64,000 nucleotides of DNA, from contig CM046451.1 in the NCBI GenBank assembly GCA_025506515.1, positions 73,738,599 through 73,802,598 of the forward strand. Reading direction: 5' to 3'. Below are positions 20,553 to 33,840 of the stretch, piece by piece. The DNA is from Flaveria trinervia. Taxonomy: Eukaryota > Streptophyta > Magnoliopsida > Asterales > Asteraceae. Position 1 is the first letter of the stretch. Each line of letters opens with the position of its first letter. The translations under genes and the position numbers were made by a program. The notes under the pieces are model-generated. The model made no database searches. It had not been told where the DNA came from and saw only the letters and a list, made by a program, of their open reading frames with translations.

Positions 20553-23470
20553 CTAAGAACCGTCGTCTTCTTGAATCATGTCACTTATCTTTTTCACGCC
20601 ATTAACCTCTAAAAGATATAAAAACCACGGTTCGTCAATTGCTTTTATGTAGAGGTTGGCATGTTGAAAATCAATATTAATTTTAACAACATCGATTAAT
20701 TGCTTTTCAAAATAGTCATGTATAAAGTGATTTAATACCAATGTGTTTTGTTTTAGGATGTTGGACCGTATTTTTGGTTACAACAATTGCAGCTGAATTA
20801 TCAACAAATATAGGTGTGTTAGAAAATTGCAAACTATAGTCGCGCATTTGTTGTTAAATTCAAATGATTTGCAAGTAAAAACATATTCAACTTCACATGT
20901 TGACAGAGCAACTGAGGTCTGCTTCTTACACTGCCAGGTGACTAACCGTCTACCAAAGAACTGACATGCCGCTGATGTTGACTTGTAATTCATCTTGCAA
21001 CCACCATAGTCCGAGTCACTGTACGTTGTAAACAAAAGATCAGTTAACTGCCAAGTCATCATCATGAGGATACCACAACCCAAATGTTGGACTACCCTTG
21101 AGATAACAAAAGATCAGTTTAACTACAATGAGATGATTTTCTTTTGGTTTTGCATGATATCTGGAATACAGACACGTGGCGTACATAATATAAGGACGAG
21201 AGGCTGTGAGGTACATGAGAGATCTGATCATTCCCCTATACATGGTGGCATCAACCAGATCACCATTTTCGTGAGGTGCCATGTCATGGTTCGTGGGAAG
21301 TGGAGTTCCAATAGCTGTTGCATTCTCCAGGTCGAAGCGATCAGGATATCTCCTACATATTTGGTCTGATGCAGGAATATTCCTATGGTGTCTGATCCAC
21401 TGTAATCCAAGAAAGAACTTGATCTCCCCCATGGCACTCATCTCAAACTCCACTTTCATTACATATTTGAATTCTTTACATAATTCTTCATGTTTTGAAC
21501 CGAAGATTTTGTCATCTATATAGATCTGTACCGGTAGTAAATAACCATCTTTTTCTTTGATGAATAATGTGCAGTCAATAATCCTCTGCGAAAATCATGT
21601 TTCACTAGATGAGTTGAGAGTTTCTCCTACCTGGTTTAGGGGCTTGATGGAGTGTGTAAATGGCCTTGTCTAGTTTGTAAACTCTATCTCAATGATACGA
21701 ATCCTCAAATCCTTCTGGTTGACTGATGTAGAATGTTTCATGAATTTCACCATGAAAGAATGCACTCTTCACATCTAGTTGATAAACTTTAATATTCTTG
21801 TATGATGAGTAGGCTAAGAAAATGCGAAATGTTTCCATCCTTGCCACCGGTGCAAACACTTCATTATAGTTTATGCCTTCGACTAGTCAAAACCCTTGAA
21901 CTACAAGTCGAGCCTTATTTTTTATTATGACCCTTGGTTATCTTTCTTACACTTCAGCACCCATTTAGTGCCAATCACCTAAGCACCTTTTGGTCTGTCC
22001 ACAAGGATCCATACTCCTAACTTCTTGAACCGTAAGAGTTCTTCTTGCATTGCACTAACCCATGCCTCATCGTTTAAGGCTTCACTTACATATGTTGGCT
22101 CAAATTGAGACACAAAACATCGATAGCACCATCATGAAGATAACCCTTTTCCATGACTAAGGCATAATCAATTGAGTATAGTTGATTCTGTGTCTATACT
22201 CCCGATCGAACATCCCCAATGATGTTGTCCAATGGATAATAAACATTAGTTCGAGATCTGGGAGTGGTGGTAACAACTACCTTAGTATTCGAATTGTGAA
22301 TTCCAGGTTCGGTATCTGTAGGTGTTGGAGTTTGAGGTTTTGAAGTTTCAGAGGCATTAGGATTTGATGGTTGTGTACTTTCATTGGTGGAAACCAATCC
22401 ACCTAGTTCAAATTTTCAATCTCAACTGCTTCATCATCAGAGGACGAATCACTTACTTCAAGGTCTCCCCAAGACTCGACATCAACCTTGGTGGAGGAGT
22501 GTTTAGAACATCGTACATCATCCTAGCAGACAACTCGTCATGAGGATGAGAAGGCGGTTGATTGAAGGATTAAAGAATCCAGATGTTTAAAGAAGAATGA
22601 GGGTCGTTTTCTAGTAGGGGGTGGTGTATCTTTAAACATCAACATTGCGCCAGACATCTACCTGACCCGTTGAGTTGTTGTAAACTCTCTTGTTTGGTAT
22701 ACTGTATCCGAGAAAGATACCTTCTTCTGCCTTCTCACTGAACTTCACAGTCTGAGTTTTCTTTAACAACATGCACGGTGTGCCAAACAGTTCTAGATAC
22801 TCCAAGTTAGGTTTATGTCACTGGAGCAGTTCATAAAATGTTTTCCCATGTCGTTTGACCACTAAGACTTGATTGAGTGTGTAACATGCATTAGCCACTG
22901 CCACATTCTAGAATTAAATAGGCAGTTTCGAGTTGGCTAGCATTGTCCTGGCTGTCTGTATCAAGATCCTATTTTTCCTTTCAGCAACCCCATTCATCTG
23001 TAGAGTGTAGGCAGAAGTAAATTGATGTACAATTCCTTTCTCTCTACAATATGCCTCCATCCATTGATTCTTGAACTCTGTGCCGTTGTCTGACAGAATC
23101 TGCCTTACATTAAGCTTGTAGAGTGATGCCAAAGTAGTTACTAGATGTTTGAATGATTCAAAGTCTCTTATTTGAATATCAGAGACATGACCAAGAGAAT
23201 CTCAAGAAATCGTCCTTTACTACAAAACAATATAGATCTCCAGCAATGCTTTTTGTGCTGACAGGGCCAAATAGATCCATGTGTAGAAGATCGAGAGGAA
23301 TATCAATATAATTCACTTTCTTTGCTTATGAGCGTTCTTGGTCCATTTCCCTTTCTTACATGCTATGCAGAAATCCGAAAGCTGAAAGTTCATGACAGTT
23401 AAACCATTTACTAAATCATTCTGAACCAAGTGGTTCCCACATACCAGTCTACCACTTCTTTGGGACTGTG
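20553..23470 (-). pseudogene. Element A2 pol: integrase, RT, RNase H, decayed
   Basis: Co-linear with element A but extending to the end of pol. Integrase (about 23420-22560) keeps RQILSDNGTEFKNQW and NGVAERKNRI. The linker (22397-22194) is Ser/Thr/Pro-rich. RT (22190-21040) contains a YIDD box near 21515 and GEIKFFLGLQWIRHH. RNase H (21083-20553) has YSDSDYGGCK, STCEVEYVF (family motif STAEAEYVA) and FIHDYFEKQLIDVVKI. There are stops and frameshifts throughout. This is more degraded than element A, but it supplies the RNase H end that A lacks. Confidence 0.85.
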
Positions 23471-23504
23471 TACGTACGGAGTACTAATGGATTCTACATT
23501 TTAC

Positions 23505-24163
23505 CATATCAAATAGTGCAAAATCCTATTTGATTGGCGATCCAATCAGTGAGAATGATAACCCAATCGATATAAGAATGAACTAAACGTAAGAACGTGT
23601 AGGGATCGATCAAGATCGAACTATGAAGTTGGATAGGCTGTTTGGGAAGCTTTGGACGACAAGGGTTTATAAGTATTTGAAGTATCTCTCAAAGTGTTCT
23701 ATTTTTCCACGAATTAGGTGGTATTTATAGGTTAGTAGTTTCCATTCGTACGACTGAACCATTAGCATGGTTCAGTCGTTCGACTAACTCATGCGGTTGA
23801 TCCATACGCACGACTGAAGATTCAGTCATGCAACTTAGTCAATCTTATGTCTCAATCATATGACTGATCCAGTCTCTTGGTTCAGTCCTGCGACTCGTCC
23901 ATAAGCATGATATATTCATAAGTATGGTCCATAAGTATGGTCCATTAGCATGAATAATCACCCCACTAGGTTGAACACATTTCTAAATCATTATTGACTA
24001 AGAACAATGTACAACAACGTCAAACCTTTATAAGAGGTCATACATATGAATTAAAGATAAATAAACATCAAAGCATATATTATAATTCATACATCATCAC
24101 ATACACATATGTAAGACATGAAAGACTTTTATATTTAAGCTCATAAACTAGGACATCATGTAT
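23505..24163 (-). repeat. A-family LTR next to A2
   Basis: It matches LTR A (8636-9354): ATCAAATAGTGC.GAATCCTATTTGATTGG near the left, the TATA box CTATAAATAC at about 23720-23731, and the TCAGTCG-type array at 23745-23960. The inner end is missing: the first 60 bp or so, the PBS, the leader and all of gag are deleted between integrase and this LTR. The outer end is near the CATGTATCTACA at 24152-24163. A second copy is at 30955-31445. Confidence 0.7.
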
Positions 24164-24540
24164 CTACATAAAACATTTATAGACTTTATATATTTGTAAC
24201 AATATTAAACTTTGTATATTAATTAACTATTTTAGTTTTTAAATTTGAACTCATAAATGAAAAATAATTGTCATAAATTTAAAAAACTTTATTTTATAAA
24301 TTATAAAATATTTTATAAATTATAAAATATTTTATAAATTATAAAGTATTTTATAAAGCATAAAGTTATAATAACTTGTTTAAATGATTTAATAAATAAT
24401 AATTGAATAAAAAAATTCATAATATTTGTTATATTGAACATTTAATGGATTGGTTCATTAAAATATTACAATAATTTAATAATAATATTGTTTCATTGCA
24501 TGAAAGTTCAAAATGAATTCGGCTTTGGGTTTTTATTTTC
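24164..24540. other. AT-rich segment, duplicated at about 31446-31795
   Basis: Low-complexity AT-rich DNA including three near-copies of TATTTTATAAATTATAAA (24291-24355). It is not recognisably coding. It recurs in the same position, between an A-type LTR and the G2 fragment, in the second composite copy. Confidence 0.6.
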
Positions 24541-26400
24541 AAAAATAGCAGATGTTACACTCCTTGTGTTCCATCTGTTTATCTGTCCCACGAAACTCCT
24601 CACATGCTACATTCTCCTCCTTTAGTTCTTCACTCTGTGCTATCATAATATGGGCCTTTAGCTTTGACTAGTCATCTCTAAAGCTCATGTGCGTAAGGTT
24701 TTGGCACGCTCCTTTCCGCTCCAGCATCGGCTACATATTCGCCTTTCCGGGATGATATCGGATCGCACAATCGTAATCACTGGCAAGTTACACTCATTAC
24801 CATAACGATTATTAGTTCCTTTTTAAAAAAATATGTTGAAGGCTCTTATAGTAGTGTAAATAATGCACTTGGTTCTGTATGGATAGTGTCAGTAATTCCT
24901 ACCAATCTTAACAACTATTGAGCATCCAAAGCGTCTTTAACACATCCGACTTCTTTTCCATCTCAATCTTAATCAGATCAATGTGGATTTCTTTCTTGTA
25001 GATTACATGATCAAGGAATCACACTTCTTGTAACTTGAATTCACACTTCAATAATTTGGTACAAAGAATTTGATGACTCTCGTGATATTTCTTTAAATGA
25101 AAGTAGATAAGGATATCATCTATAAACACATGCATAAACTTATCTACGCATGGCTTATGTACCCTATTTTCATCAAATACATAAATAATCAGGTGCATTT
25201 GTCAAACCAAAAGACATAACTATAACATATAATGTCCATATCGAGTCCTAATGGTCATCTTTGATATGTCATCTTCTTAGACACTTGACTAGGTGATAAC
25301 CTAATTAAATTTTAAATTTTGAGAAACACATTACTTCTTGCAACTGATCAATCAGATCATAAATCCTAGAGAGGGGATATCGGTTTTCTATAGTCAACTT
25401 GTTCAACTCTCGATAATCTATACACCTTCAAAATGAATCATCCTTCTTCTTGAAAATTAGATTAGATGCTCCCCATGGCGAGTGACTAGATTGAATAAAA
25501 CTCTTATGCAAGAGTTATTGTGGTTTGACTTGGTAACTCCTTGCATCAAAAGTTTCTTCTTAAATCAAATCAATCTTGAAATCCGCTTAATGAGGAGGGG
25601 GTAATCCTGTTAAATCATCAAGAAACACCTTGAAAAGAAATCTCGTACAATAGGAATATCCTCAAGCTTTCTTTCTTTTGCCCCTTTTTTTCCACCACAT
25701 ACACTAGAAATGTGTGTCACTACCTCTTTAAGCATCGATAAGTCTTCATGCAAGAAACAAGTCTTAAATCCTTTTCAAGTCATTTTCCTTGAATCTTAAG
25801 CACTTTGTCATTTGATAGAGAGTTACGTACCACCTTCTCCCAATGGACTATCTCGGTTTCATGTTTCGATAACCAATCTAAATGGAACCAAGTCTATGTC
25901 AAGGACATGATCTTCTCATACTTGTCTGCAACCTATAGTTATTGCTATTGACATCTCACCGACTAACTAATTTCTAAGCAACTAGGGTTCATGTAAAGTG
26001 ATGGAGTGAATTCAAAAGAAATGAAGCTATCCTCTACCCCTGGATCTAGTAGAGATGAATTAATTGATGTTAAGTTACGTGCATGTAATAACATTTGAGT
26101 ATTCTTGTCTACCTAACCACTAGCTTTCTTGTTTGACTTTCGAACTTCCTTCTACTACTCACTAGATTTTCCAGTGTCCCTCTTAATTATATTTGGTTTA
26201 AATGTCACATGATACAACATCAGCTTTGTAAACTAATGGAGTTTGTTAGTATAAAGAGCATGACCTAACCCTACCATTGCACGATTCCATAATTACAATT
26301 CTAGCTATTGCATTTCACTCCTCAGGTTGTAGTACTCAATCACCAAAGCATTAAATTCATCTCAGTCATGGTTATCGCAGCCTCACTACCTTAGACTTGA
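24541..26400 (-). pseudogene. Ty3/gypsy element G2 pol remnant
   Basis: Minus-strand reading from right to left shows a protease trace (DPGVEDSFISFEF near 26030, then DWLSKHE near 25860), RT (SPWGASNLIFKKKD near 25460, CIDYRELNKLTI near 25420, a FIDDILIY-like box near 25110) and an RNase H end (DYDCAIRYHPGKAN near 24750). The order protease-RT-RNase H identifies gypsy. Stops occur every few dozen codons. The part beyond 26060 may be gag but I cannot confirm it. Confidence 0.75.
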
Positions 26401-27196
26401 GCTTGGGTAATTTACCATGTCAGTGATTTACCTATTAGTGGGTAAGAACATAGTTCATCTTCTAGTTTTCAGCATAGTTTTCATTTTTTCTCACTCCAAT
26501 GAGTTAAACCTACTGTTTCCCTTTTGTAGTCATACTTTTTTGACTATCATGTCAAGGATCTATTATATGTACAACCAATCATATCACCTTATCATTTCTA
26601 CCATTTCCTACTTCAACTAATCAAGATCATCACATAGCCAAGTTCAGGCATATTCTTAGTATACTAGTGATGCTTATATATAGGGTTCCCCTGAGCGTTC
26701 CCTCGACATCCATGTTTGACCTGGGAAACAACCGATACTAATTTATGTTTCATTTGACATACTCACACACACACATATGACATGACACCTAAATGTGTGT
26801 ACATTCATGATATACAAATATATACATCCACATACAAACTTACATATACACTTAACCTTACAATGACACATAGTATATATATACACACACACACCGAACA
26901 TTGTAATATATTATTATAATTATGAACATATACTTACACGAAAGCAGTAAATGCATAATAAAAGTTAATGAGCTGTTGTTTAGTTACAAGACATTAGACT
27001 GACGGATGTCACATCAACATACACAAGTTTCTAAGGCAAATGGGTCAATTTACCTTGAGATGTCAACATTTACAAATGGTAATGTGTTACCAAATGGAAT
27101 CATTCCATGTGTGTTTTACAAATCTTGAATAATCTTTGTTTGATTTATTGTCCTTCTATCTCCAAATTCCTATGACTAACTTATTTCATATCGAGC
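26401..27196. other. Non-coding interval between two divergent gypsy remnants
   Basis: Holds CA-rich simple sequence (about 26760-26900, with runs such as CACACACACA) and AT-rich DNA. It may contain the leader of G1 (plus) and the 5' end of G2 (minus), but no LTR terminus or PBS is recognisable. The 67-codon hydrophobic frame at 26417-26620 has no support. Confidence 0.5.
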
Positions 27197-29610
27197 ATGT
27201 CTCGTCACCACGGAAAGCGTGGAAGTTCTGACCGAAAGTTAGACGCCATGATTGCTCGTCAAATGGGTACCATCATACAGACCATGGTTGAAATAGCACT
27301 TTGATGACCAACTCTAGCAATAATGGAAATGGTCAAGGGGAAAATAATGCGAATCAATGGCGCAATAACCAAACCTGCACATTCAAACATTTTAGTTCAT
27401 GCAAGCCCATTAGCTATAGTGGAAATGAAGGTGCCATTGGACTTCTCGAGTGGTTCGAAAGCATAGAAAACACATTTATCAACTATTAGTGTCCCGAGGC
27501 GCTAAAAGTTTGCTATACTACTAGTATGGTCCAGTAAAGGGCACTTACATGGTGGAATAGTGAGAAAAGGAACCGTGGTGCTGATGTTGTGTTAGCACTA
27601 CCTTGGGACGAGTTCAAGAATATTGCTATCACGAAGTTTTGCCCAAGAAGTGAACTATAAAAGCGAAGATCGAGAAGTTCATCAAGGGGGTACCACCCCA
27701 ATTCAAGATGTTGTAGTGGGTAGTCGACCCACAACTTTGGAGGAAGCAATCACTATCACTGCTCAACTTACTGAGAATCACATACGAGCAGGAACCATGT
27801 CTTTCAAGGTGCTAAAAAGGTTGAGAAGACGGTCATTGAATCTATCAAGGAGACTAAAACCGAACCGTCTTACAACAACGACAAGAAGAAAAGCAAGTTC
27901 ACACCGGCTCGTAACTATGTCGTGGTTGCACCCATACCACCTCAAAGACAACTTGTACCTGTGGCTGCACCCATGACACAAGTACTTGTTTCAAGGGCCT
28001 ATGCTAGTCATCAACCTATATGCAACGTCTATAGGTACCAAAATCCAGGGAACGCTCGGTGCCGCATCTTTACCTTGTGTAGTAAATATAGATACTTGGT
28101 GGCGACTTATCATCGTGCACCAAACAATGTCGTGTTGGTTGCAACTCATGTTTGCTAACAATTATGGGGACCTAGTCACTTCCGCCCACATTGCCCTTGT
28201 CTTGCGGGAAACATTCCACAAACCCGAGGACGTACTTTCAACATCAATGGAAACCAAGCACTAGCAAACAACGATGTGGTTAATAGTATGTTAAAGCCAA
28301 CCTCAACTTTTATGATCTAAGTCTTTTTGATGCTTTGCCTGTATCGTTAATATCTTTAAAACTGAATAGGTATGTTCCTTATTAATAATTCTTCAGCATA
28401 CATCTATTTGACTCTAGAGCTGATAAACATTTTGTCTCATTGGAGTTTGAATCTATTCTTTCTAAGCCACATACGAAACTAGAAAGACCTCTTACCGTTG
28501 AAGCCACAGATGGAGAACCTATCATCGTTGATATTGTTATTCGTGATTGTATTTTGAGCCTCGACGCGCATGGTTTCATTATCGACCTTATCCTTATGAA
28601 ACTTGGATGTTTTGACGTTATCATTAGCATGGACTGGTTAGCCAAACATCATGCCAAGATTATTTGTTTCGAGAAGTGCATCCGTATTCCTTTCCCTTGG
28701 TGGGATACATTGAAAGTTTTCGGTGAAAAATCCTCCAAAGGACTCAAACCGTGTCTTGCACTCAATCCTGAAAATGCTGAAGAAAGAACTATATGGTTTT
28801 CTAGGCCTATGTGGTAAACACGAAAGTCAAAGGGAAAGACCTTTGGGATGTCCAGATTGTATGTGACTTTCGTGAAGTATTCCCAATGACCTTAGTGGTT
28901 TACCTCCCGTGCGTGAACTTGAGTTTAAAATCGATTTAATTCTGGGAGCGAACCCCGTGGCTAAGTCACCATATTGACTTGCACCATCGAAATGCAAGAG
29001 TTATCTAGTCAACTACAAGAACTAGCCGATAAGGGTTTTATTCGTCTTAGCTCATCTCCTTGGGGTGCACCTGTTCTATTCGTGAAGAAGAAAGATAGGT
29101 CATTTTGTATGTGCATTGATTACAGAGAGCTTAAAAAGCTTACTATCAAGACCGCTACCCTCTTCCACATCTTGATAACCTTTTGTACCAACTTCAAGGA
29201 GCTGTCATTTTCTTGAAGATTGGCTTACGTTCTGGTTATCGTCAATTATGTGTCCATGACGATGATATCCCAAAGACTGCATTGCGTACTCGATATGGGC
29301 ACTATGAGTTCATGGTTATTCCATTTGGTTTAACAAATCCTTCTTCTGTCTTCATGGATCTCATCAATCAAGTATGCAAGCCTTATCTAGACAAGTTTGT
29401 GATCATCTTCATTGACAACATACTTATCTATTCCAAGTCCAATACCTATCATGAACTTCATTTGCGACTAGTACTTGAATTGTTAAAGTAGGAAAAATTG
29501 TACGCAAAGTTCTGGAAGTGCATCTAAACAAGGCCTTGGTTGTGTTCTCATGCATCGAGGAAAGGTCATAGCATATGCATCGATACAATTGAAGGTCCAC
29601 AAGGTGATAC
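27197..29610 (+). pseudogene. Ty3/gypsy element G1 gag-pol remnant
   Basis: Gag starts at ATG 27197 (MSRHHGKRG), has an in-frame TGA at about 27302, and continues with CKPISYSGNEGAIGLLEWFE, then RALTWWN and a CCHC-like region near 28015-28075. The protease region has FDSRADKHFVS near 28405-28435, where the catalytic D-S-G reads D-S-R. RT (28974-29491) has LSSSPWGAPVLFVKKKD and CIDYRELKKLTI. Its active-site box reads FIDNILIYS instead of FIDDILIYS near 29407-29433. A scrap of RNase H (GCVLMHRGKVIAYAS) ends near 29590. Two catalytic sites are substituted in addition to many frame breaks, so it is dead. Confidence 0.85.
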
Positions 29611-30954
29611 ATTTGTGATTATGACTGTGACATTCGTTACCACCCCGAGTCTCAACACTCAATTGAACAACCTTTAGGGGACAACTACCATCCCCAGCCT
29701 TTAGACTTAAACCAACCCATTCCTAACCTTGACTTCTATACTAATGAAGACTTAGGTTTCAGTGAGTACCATGACTCTCTCTTCTTTTCCACTTCTTAAA
29801 GAGAGATGAGTGCTCCTGAGTCTCTTATGTCTAGCCCACATTAGTCGTCCATTACTGAGGTGGATACTTCTGAACATGTTTAGGATATCCATATGGAAGA
29901 GGCTCTCACTTCTACAAGTGATTACATCATTCAGACCTCAACCATGGCAACTCAGCCCATTGACATCTCAACTGAGGCTGTCAGTGAGCAGAGGAAATCT
30001 AGTAGCCAAGAACCTGAAGCTGGTGGTAAGAGAGGAGAATTTGGTCCAATCATATCATCCCCCAATGATTCTTCTAATGAAGATGGGGGGTTCTGAGGCG
30101 AAATGTGCAAAACATATCACAAACATGCACTTATCTAGTCTCCAAGGTTAGTTATCTTGAATCTCAAGTGACTACTTTGCAAAACAAGGTCAATGATCAG
30201 CACCTTGAGATTTCTTATCTCGGGGAAAAACTAGTTGGGAGACCTTTAAGAAAAGCTCAAATAGGAACACAAGAACCTGTGAGAGTGATTGACCTAACTC
30301 CTAGCTCACCTATGAAAGAGGGTGATGCTAGCAAAAAGGGGGTGAAAGTCATTATAGTTACAGAACCTAGGAGTTCTTTATGGAGGCTATGGATATTGAA
30401 GACTCACCATCCTCACTCGCAATTGTGCATACTTAGCAACTTCCACAAGTTCACATTGATGTGGACTCAATCGACTCATACATTCAGAGTCTTTTGAGGA
30501 AGGAATACGAAGCGCAATGTCATCTCCACCAACTTCCTATCAATTATTAGGTGGATGTATGATGAAAACAAAAGAGCCCTTATCATTCAAAGAGTTAAAG
30601 GGCAGCAAGATGTCCTTAATTTTCAGATTTTCAGACTTTGAACTTCTATGAAAGTCTTGATATTGTAAGAATGCCACTTGTCAACCAAAGCTAATCCAGA
30701 CAAGCTAACAAGATGGTTCAACGAATTGAAGACAGAATCACTACAGAGTTCAGCTTCAGAAGGATACTAAGGCAATCAAGGAATATCATTGGTCAACTGG
30801 ATGTTAAGGCAGACCCTAAGATTAGCTTCATAGAGGAAACCTTGACTGAAGGCCCGATGGTAGAACCTGAGAGCCTTGTCTCACCATCAACTACTGTAGA
30901 GTCTCTCCTACATGCATACACATTGGTCCATTAGATCAATATGCATTACAAATG
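29611..30954 (+). pseudogene. Unassigned coding remnant with coiled coil
   Basis: After the RNase H scrap of G1, the plus strand reads PLDLNQPIPNLDFYTNEDLG (near 29700-29760), a Ser/Thr/Glu-rich stretch (29893-30096), and a heptad-like segment, SYLESQVTTLQNKVNDQHLE (about 30150-30210). A further frame at 30713-30934 has no known motif. Acid-rich then coiled-coil order is reminiscent of the ORF3 of copia element B, but I see no direct sequence match. It could be part of another element's extra ORF or a host gene fragment. Confidence 0.4.
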
Positions 30955-32225
30955 AGAACTTCTCCTTGAGATTGAAGTATCTCCCAAAGTGTTTTGTTTT
31001 TCCACGAATTAGGTGGTATTTATAGGTTAGTGGTTTTCATTCGTACGACTGAACCATTAGCGTGGTTCAGTCGTGCGACTGACTCATGCGATTGATCCAT
31101 ACGTACGATTGAAGATTCAGTCGTGTGACTAAGTCAATCTTATGTCTCAATCATACGACTCATCAAGTCTTCTAGTTCAGTCGTGCAACTCGTCCATAAG
31201 CATGATATATTTCTGAGTATGGTCCATAACTATGGTCCATTAGCATGAATAATCACCCGACTAGGTTGAACAATTTCTCAATCATGATTGATTAAGAACT
31301 ATGTACAACAACGTCAAACCTATCTAAGAGGTCATACATACGAATTAAAGATAAATAAACATCAAAGCATGTATCATAATTCATTACATCATCACATTAC
31401 ACATATGTAAGACATGAAAGACTTTTAGATTTAAGCTTATAAACTAGGAACATCATGTATCTACATAAAACATTTATAGACTTTATATATTGTAACAATA
31501 TTAAACTTGGTATATTAATTATTTATTTTAGTTTTAAAATTTAAACTCATGAATGAAAAACAAATCTTCATAAATTTATAAAACTTTATTTTTTAAATTA
31601 CAAAATATTTTATAAATCATAAAATTATAATAACTTGTTTAAATAATTTGATAAATAATAATTGAAAAAAATTCATAATATTTGTTAAATTGCACATTTA
31701 ATGCATTTGGTTCATTAAAATAATTATAATAATTTAATAATAATAGTGTTTCATTGCATGAAATTTCAAAATGGATTCGGCTTGGGGTTTATATTTTCAA
31801 AATTAGCAGATGTTACACTCCTTGCGTTCAATCTGTTTATCTGTCCCACGAAACTCCCCACATGCAACATTCTCGTCCTTTAGTTCTTCACTCTGTGCTA
31901 TCATAATATGAGCCTTTAGGTTTGACTAGTCATCTCTAAAGCTCATGCACATAAGGGTTTAGCACGCTCCTTCCACTCAAGCATCGGCTACATATTTGCC
32001 TTTTCGGGATGATATCGGATCGCACAATCGTAATCACCGGCAAGTTACACTGATTAGCTATAATGATTATTTAGTTCCTTCTCAAAAAAATATGTTGAAG
32101 GCTCTTATAGTAGAATAAATAATGCACTTGGTTCTGTATGGATAGTTCAGTAATACCTAACCAATCTATCTTACCAACTATTGAGCTTCCAAAGCGTCTT
32201 TAGCACATCCCACTTCTTTTTCGAA
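30955..32225 (-). repeat. Second copy of the A2-LTR / AT-rich / G2-fragment composite
   Basis: It matches 23680-24955 end to end: AAGTATCTC.CAAAGTGTT, TATA box, TCAGTCGTGCGACTGA array, the AT-rich middle, then the minus-strand G2 RNase H end (near 31975-32045). The right end coincides with the divergence at CTTCTTTT, beyond which the first copy continues into G2 RT. Small indels and substitutions distinguish the copies. It is a duplication of an already composite segment. Confidence 0.85.
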
Positions 32226-32739
32226 AAGAGGTTACGGAGTGTAAGGCCCCATTCCCGGAGACCTCATAGTTGGTCATTCATTGCACATAAAACATTATAA
32301 ATACATTTGCCTTACGAAAACATTGCAGCGGAAACATGAATAAAATATAACTTTTCATATCATTACAATGTTTTTTCAAGTTAATACAAGCATTCATTTC
32401 AAAATATCCTTCGTTCGCATTACAATGCAAAAAGAGTAACAAAAGAATGCCATCCAAAAGAGCTGACTAGCCACCTCGTGCCATCCCCAGCAATGTTACC
32501 TGCCAACTGAAAATGTATAAAAGTCAGTGTTGCTGAGTGAGTTCTAGCTTTATAAATAAAACATACTTTTCTTACGATAACTGTTATTTGCTTTCTTTCA
32601 AATATACTATACTTTTCATTCATCCGTGATCATATGTCATGCATACATACAGATAATATCATCATTATTTTCATAAATCTTTCATGCTTTACTTTTTCTT
32701 TCATACAACCATAAGCCCTTCCCTTCTGTTCATGGTACC

Positions 32740-33030
32740 GGACCTAGGCCTATCATAGACCTTCTATAACGGTGCACCGCACCTCGTGGTCATAGTACCT
32801 ACGGTAAGATTTAGGTTTACTATGCAATACATTTCTATTCGTCGTTCTAGACCTAGGCCTATCATAGACCTTCTATAACGGTGCATCGCACCTCGTGGTC
32901 ACAGTACCTAAGGTATGATTTAGGTTTACCATTGCCATATGCAATACCTTCTATTCGTGGTTCTGGACCTAGGCCTGTCATAGACCTTCTATAACGGTGC
33001 ATCACACCTTGTGGTCATAGTACCTAAGGT
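32740..33030. repeat. Three tandem copies of a 100-115 bp unit within LTR G
   Basis: Each copy contains CCTAGGCCT.TCATAGACC, TTCTATAACGGTGCA and GTGGTCA.AGTACCTA, starting near 32745, 32850 and 32968. Differences are single bases and one insertion of about 10 bp. Confidence 0.85.
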
Positions 33031-33469
33031 ATGCAACAATAGTTCTATGCAAATGGTCAATCATAGAGAAAGACCTTGATGTACATGCCATGCTTACAAG
33101 ACTATCTCCATTTTTATTACTCATTAATGCATGCATTCTTACTTCATGTTCCTCTTTCCTTTATCTTTCACTTAACATTACATAATACTTCATTTATTCA
33201 TTAACATCACACGTAAAGTCATGGGAAAGATAAACATACATCATCATAAGGAACATAAACATATCATTCATACATCATCAAGCAGGGCATCATACACACA
33301 TAACATACATCATGCATAACCATGCAACATCATCATCAATCACATAACATGACATGCCCATCATACCATATATGACCCCAAAAGTCAACTTACATAGCCT
33401 CCGAGAATCTCCCAAGTCAAAGCCTACATTAAACTTTTTCCCCAAAAATCAGAAAAATATTCAAAGTCC

Positions 33470-33840
33470 TTAGGCGCATGGGCACTATGCAGGCGCATGG
33501 ACACTATGCAGGCGCATGGGGAACACTTAGGCGCATGGGAAACTTTCAGGGGCATGGGCACTATGCAGTCGCATGAGTGCTTAGGCGCATTGGGAATCCC
33601 GGACGTCTGGACACTTAGTCAATTCCAGCACAAATTCTAGGCGCATGGGTACTATTCTGGCGCATGAGCCACTTAGGCGCATGAGCCACTTGGGCACATG
33701 GGCACTATTAGGGCGCATGGCCCTACACTTAGTCAGCCGATTAATATTTCTAGGTGCATGGCCCACTGTTCAGGTGCATGGATTACACAATCTTTCTAAG
33801 GCATTTTCAAGCGTATGAACCTTACCTAGGCACATGGACC
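33470..33840. repeat. GGCGCATGG minisatellite in LTR G
   Basis: About fifteen imperfect copies of AGGCGCATGGGCACTAT with unit lengths of about 18-36 bp, decaying to the right. By position it lies upstream of the inferred transcription start in this minus-strand LTR. Confidence 0.8.

Noticed and set aside
26417..26620. 67-codon hydrophobic plus-strand frame
   Set aside because: Lies in AT-rich simple sequence with no homologue known to me and no neighbouring regulatory signal.
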